Below, one piece after another: positions 4,887 to 5,188 of a stretch of 5,188 nt of DNA. Source of the stretch: JANXQE01 sp035651635 (GTDB lineage Bacteria > Verrucomicrobiota > Verrucomicrobiia > Limisphaerales > UBA8199); assembly GCA_035651635.1 (NCBI GenBank), contig DASRFK010000007.1, forward strand, positions 1 through 5,188, read 5' to 3'. Positions within the stretch are counted from its first letter, which is position 1, and every line of letters starts with the position of its first letter. The notes beneath the pieces are model-generated. The model saw nothing but the letters and a program-made list of their open reading frames with translations, was not told the origin of the DNA and did no database searches. The translations under genes were made by a program, and so were the position numbers.

Positions 4887-5188
4887 TTAACATCCGGCCG
4901 ATCTTGCTCGGCGGCGCGAGTCGTTTTTTTTATAGCTCAGCCCCAGTTGTTCCAGGCGGTGCCACAAAGCGGTGAGGCCGATGGTCACGTTCAACCGCTG
5001 GAGACAGCGTCTTTGGAGTTCGCCCAAAGTCAGATCCGGTTGCCCTGCAATCCAACGGCGCAGGGTGCGGTCATGCTTTTCCAAACGGGAGCGGCGATAA
5101 CCACCGATCTGCTTGGGCCGGCACGCGCCGGTCAGCCGGTGTTGCTTCCAAAACCGTTCCACGCTTTTGCGGCTGACGCCAAACCGCT
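4887..5188 (-). CDS. IS630 transposase, N-terminal DNA-binding part (ORF A, partial)
   Basis: This frame enters from the window edge, so its start is outside. It begins with a helix-turn-helix-like segment RFGVSRKSVERFWKQHRLTG, followed by a basic GGYRRSRLEKH segment, QPDLTLGELQRR and an ALWHRLEQLGLSYKK segment. This is the usual N-terminal order of IS630 transposases, which bind the terminal repeats with these helices. After SYKK the frame leaves family sequence and stops at 4887-4889. The family-like continuation (TTRAAEQDRPDVKAAR) lies in the other frame, that of ORF B. The two frames overlap across a run of eight A residues. Confidence 0.88.
   Translation of the reverse strand, partial: RFGVSRKSVERFWKQHRLTGACRPKQIGGYRRSRLEKHDRTLRRWIAGQPDLTLGELQRRCLQRLNVTIGLTALWHRLEQLGLSYKKNDSRRRARSAGC
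4924..4931 (-). other. A8 run at the transposase frame junction
   Basis: On the minus strand eight A residues follow the TAT codon of SYKK. ORF A reads them as AAA AAA AAC; ORF B reads ATA AAA AAA ACG. Joining the frames needs the loss of one A (or the gain of two), equivalent to a +1 or -2 shift. A run of this length is a known type of site for RNA-polymerase slippage, but it is also a hotspot for replication or sequencing indels. Confidence 0.7.

Larger units (their letters stand above)
4310..5188 (-). mobile_element. IS630-family insertion sequence, one end only
   Basis: The minus-strand transposase with a DD34E catalytic set identifies the IS630 family. On the plus strand the putative outer end is a TA at 4310-4311 followed by GAGCATTTTC (4312-4321), which lies just past the transposase stop at 4325. 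IS630 elements insert at TA and duplicate it, so this is the likely boundary. The other end and its inverted repeat lie beyond the window, so neither the repeat pair nor the target duplication can be checked here. Confidence 0.85.

Noticed and set aside
4924..4931. A conventional -1 ribosomal frameshift at the A8 run
   Set aside because: Counting codons on both sides shows that ORF B is in the +1 (or -2) frame relative to ORF A; a -1 shift would not restore the family sequence.
4556..4975. 139-codon plus-strand open frame inside the IS
   Set aside because: It is antisense to the DDE domain and junction of the transposase, which has clear catalytic motifs on the other strand.

Overview
The window looks like chromosomal DNA from a GC-rich Gram-negative bacterium. 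The best guess is a member of the Verrucomicrobiota/Planctomycetota group, from the DUF3299-like protein, the duplicated ABC-2 permease and the style of the intergenic DNA. That placement is inference; no rRNA or marker gene is present.

Layout. Positions 1-102 hold a possible C-terminal tail of an upstream gene whose TGA overlaps the ATG of the next gene. 99-815 (+) encodes a membrane-anchored, Pro/Ala-linked protein with a DUF3299-like domain of unknown function. 816-1154 is noncoding: a weak terminator-like hairpin, a palindrome with an extra half-site, copy A of a diverged noncoding repeat with a strong GAAA-capped hairpin, and a short GAGGAC-type simple repeat. 1155-2792 (-) encodes a duplicated ABC-2 type permease with a TTG start backed by a good Shine-Dalgarno. 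2793-3167 is the divergent intergenic region: a candidate permease promoter on the minus strand and copy B of the noncoding repeat. 3168-4046 (+) encodes a membrane-tethered trypsin-like serine protease with an intact catalytic triad. 4047-4309 is noncoding with a weak AT-rich terminator candidate. From about 4310 to the window end lies one end of an IS630-family insertion sequence on the minus strand; its transposase is split into two frames at a run of eight A residues, and its 5' end lies outside the window.

The genes do not form one pathway. The DUF3299-like protein, the permease and the protease are all predicted envelope proteins, but they are transcribed in different directions and no ATPase partner for the permease is visible. 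The most unusual item is the pair of roughly 130-nt repeats at 954-1090 and 2944-3070. They share exact blocks and hairpins at matching places, but one hairpin differs in length by 13 nt, which fits a structured noncoding element better than a coding one. The second point of interest is the A8 run in the transposase overlap, which could be either a transcriptional slippage site or an inactivating one-base insertion.
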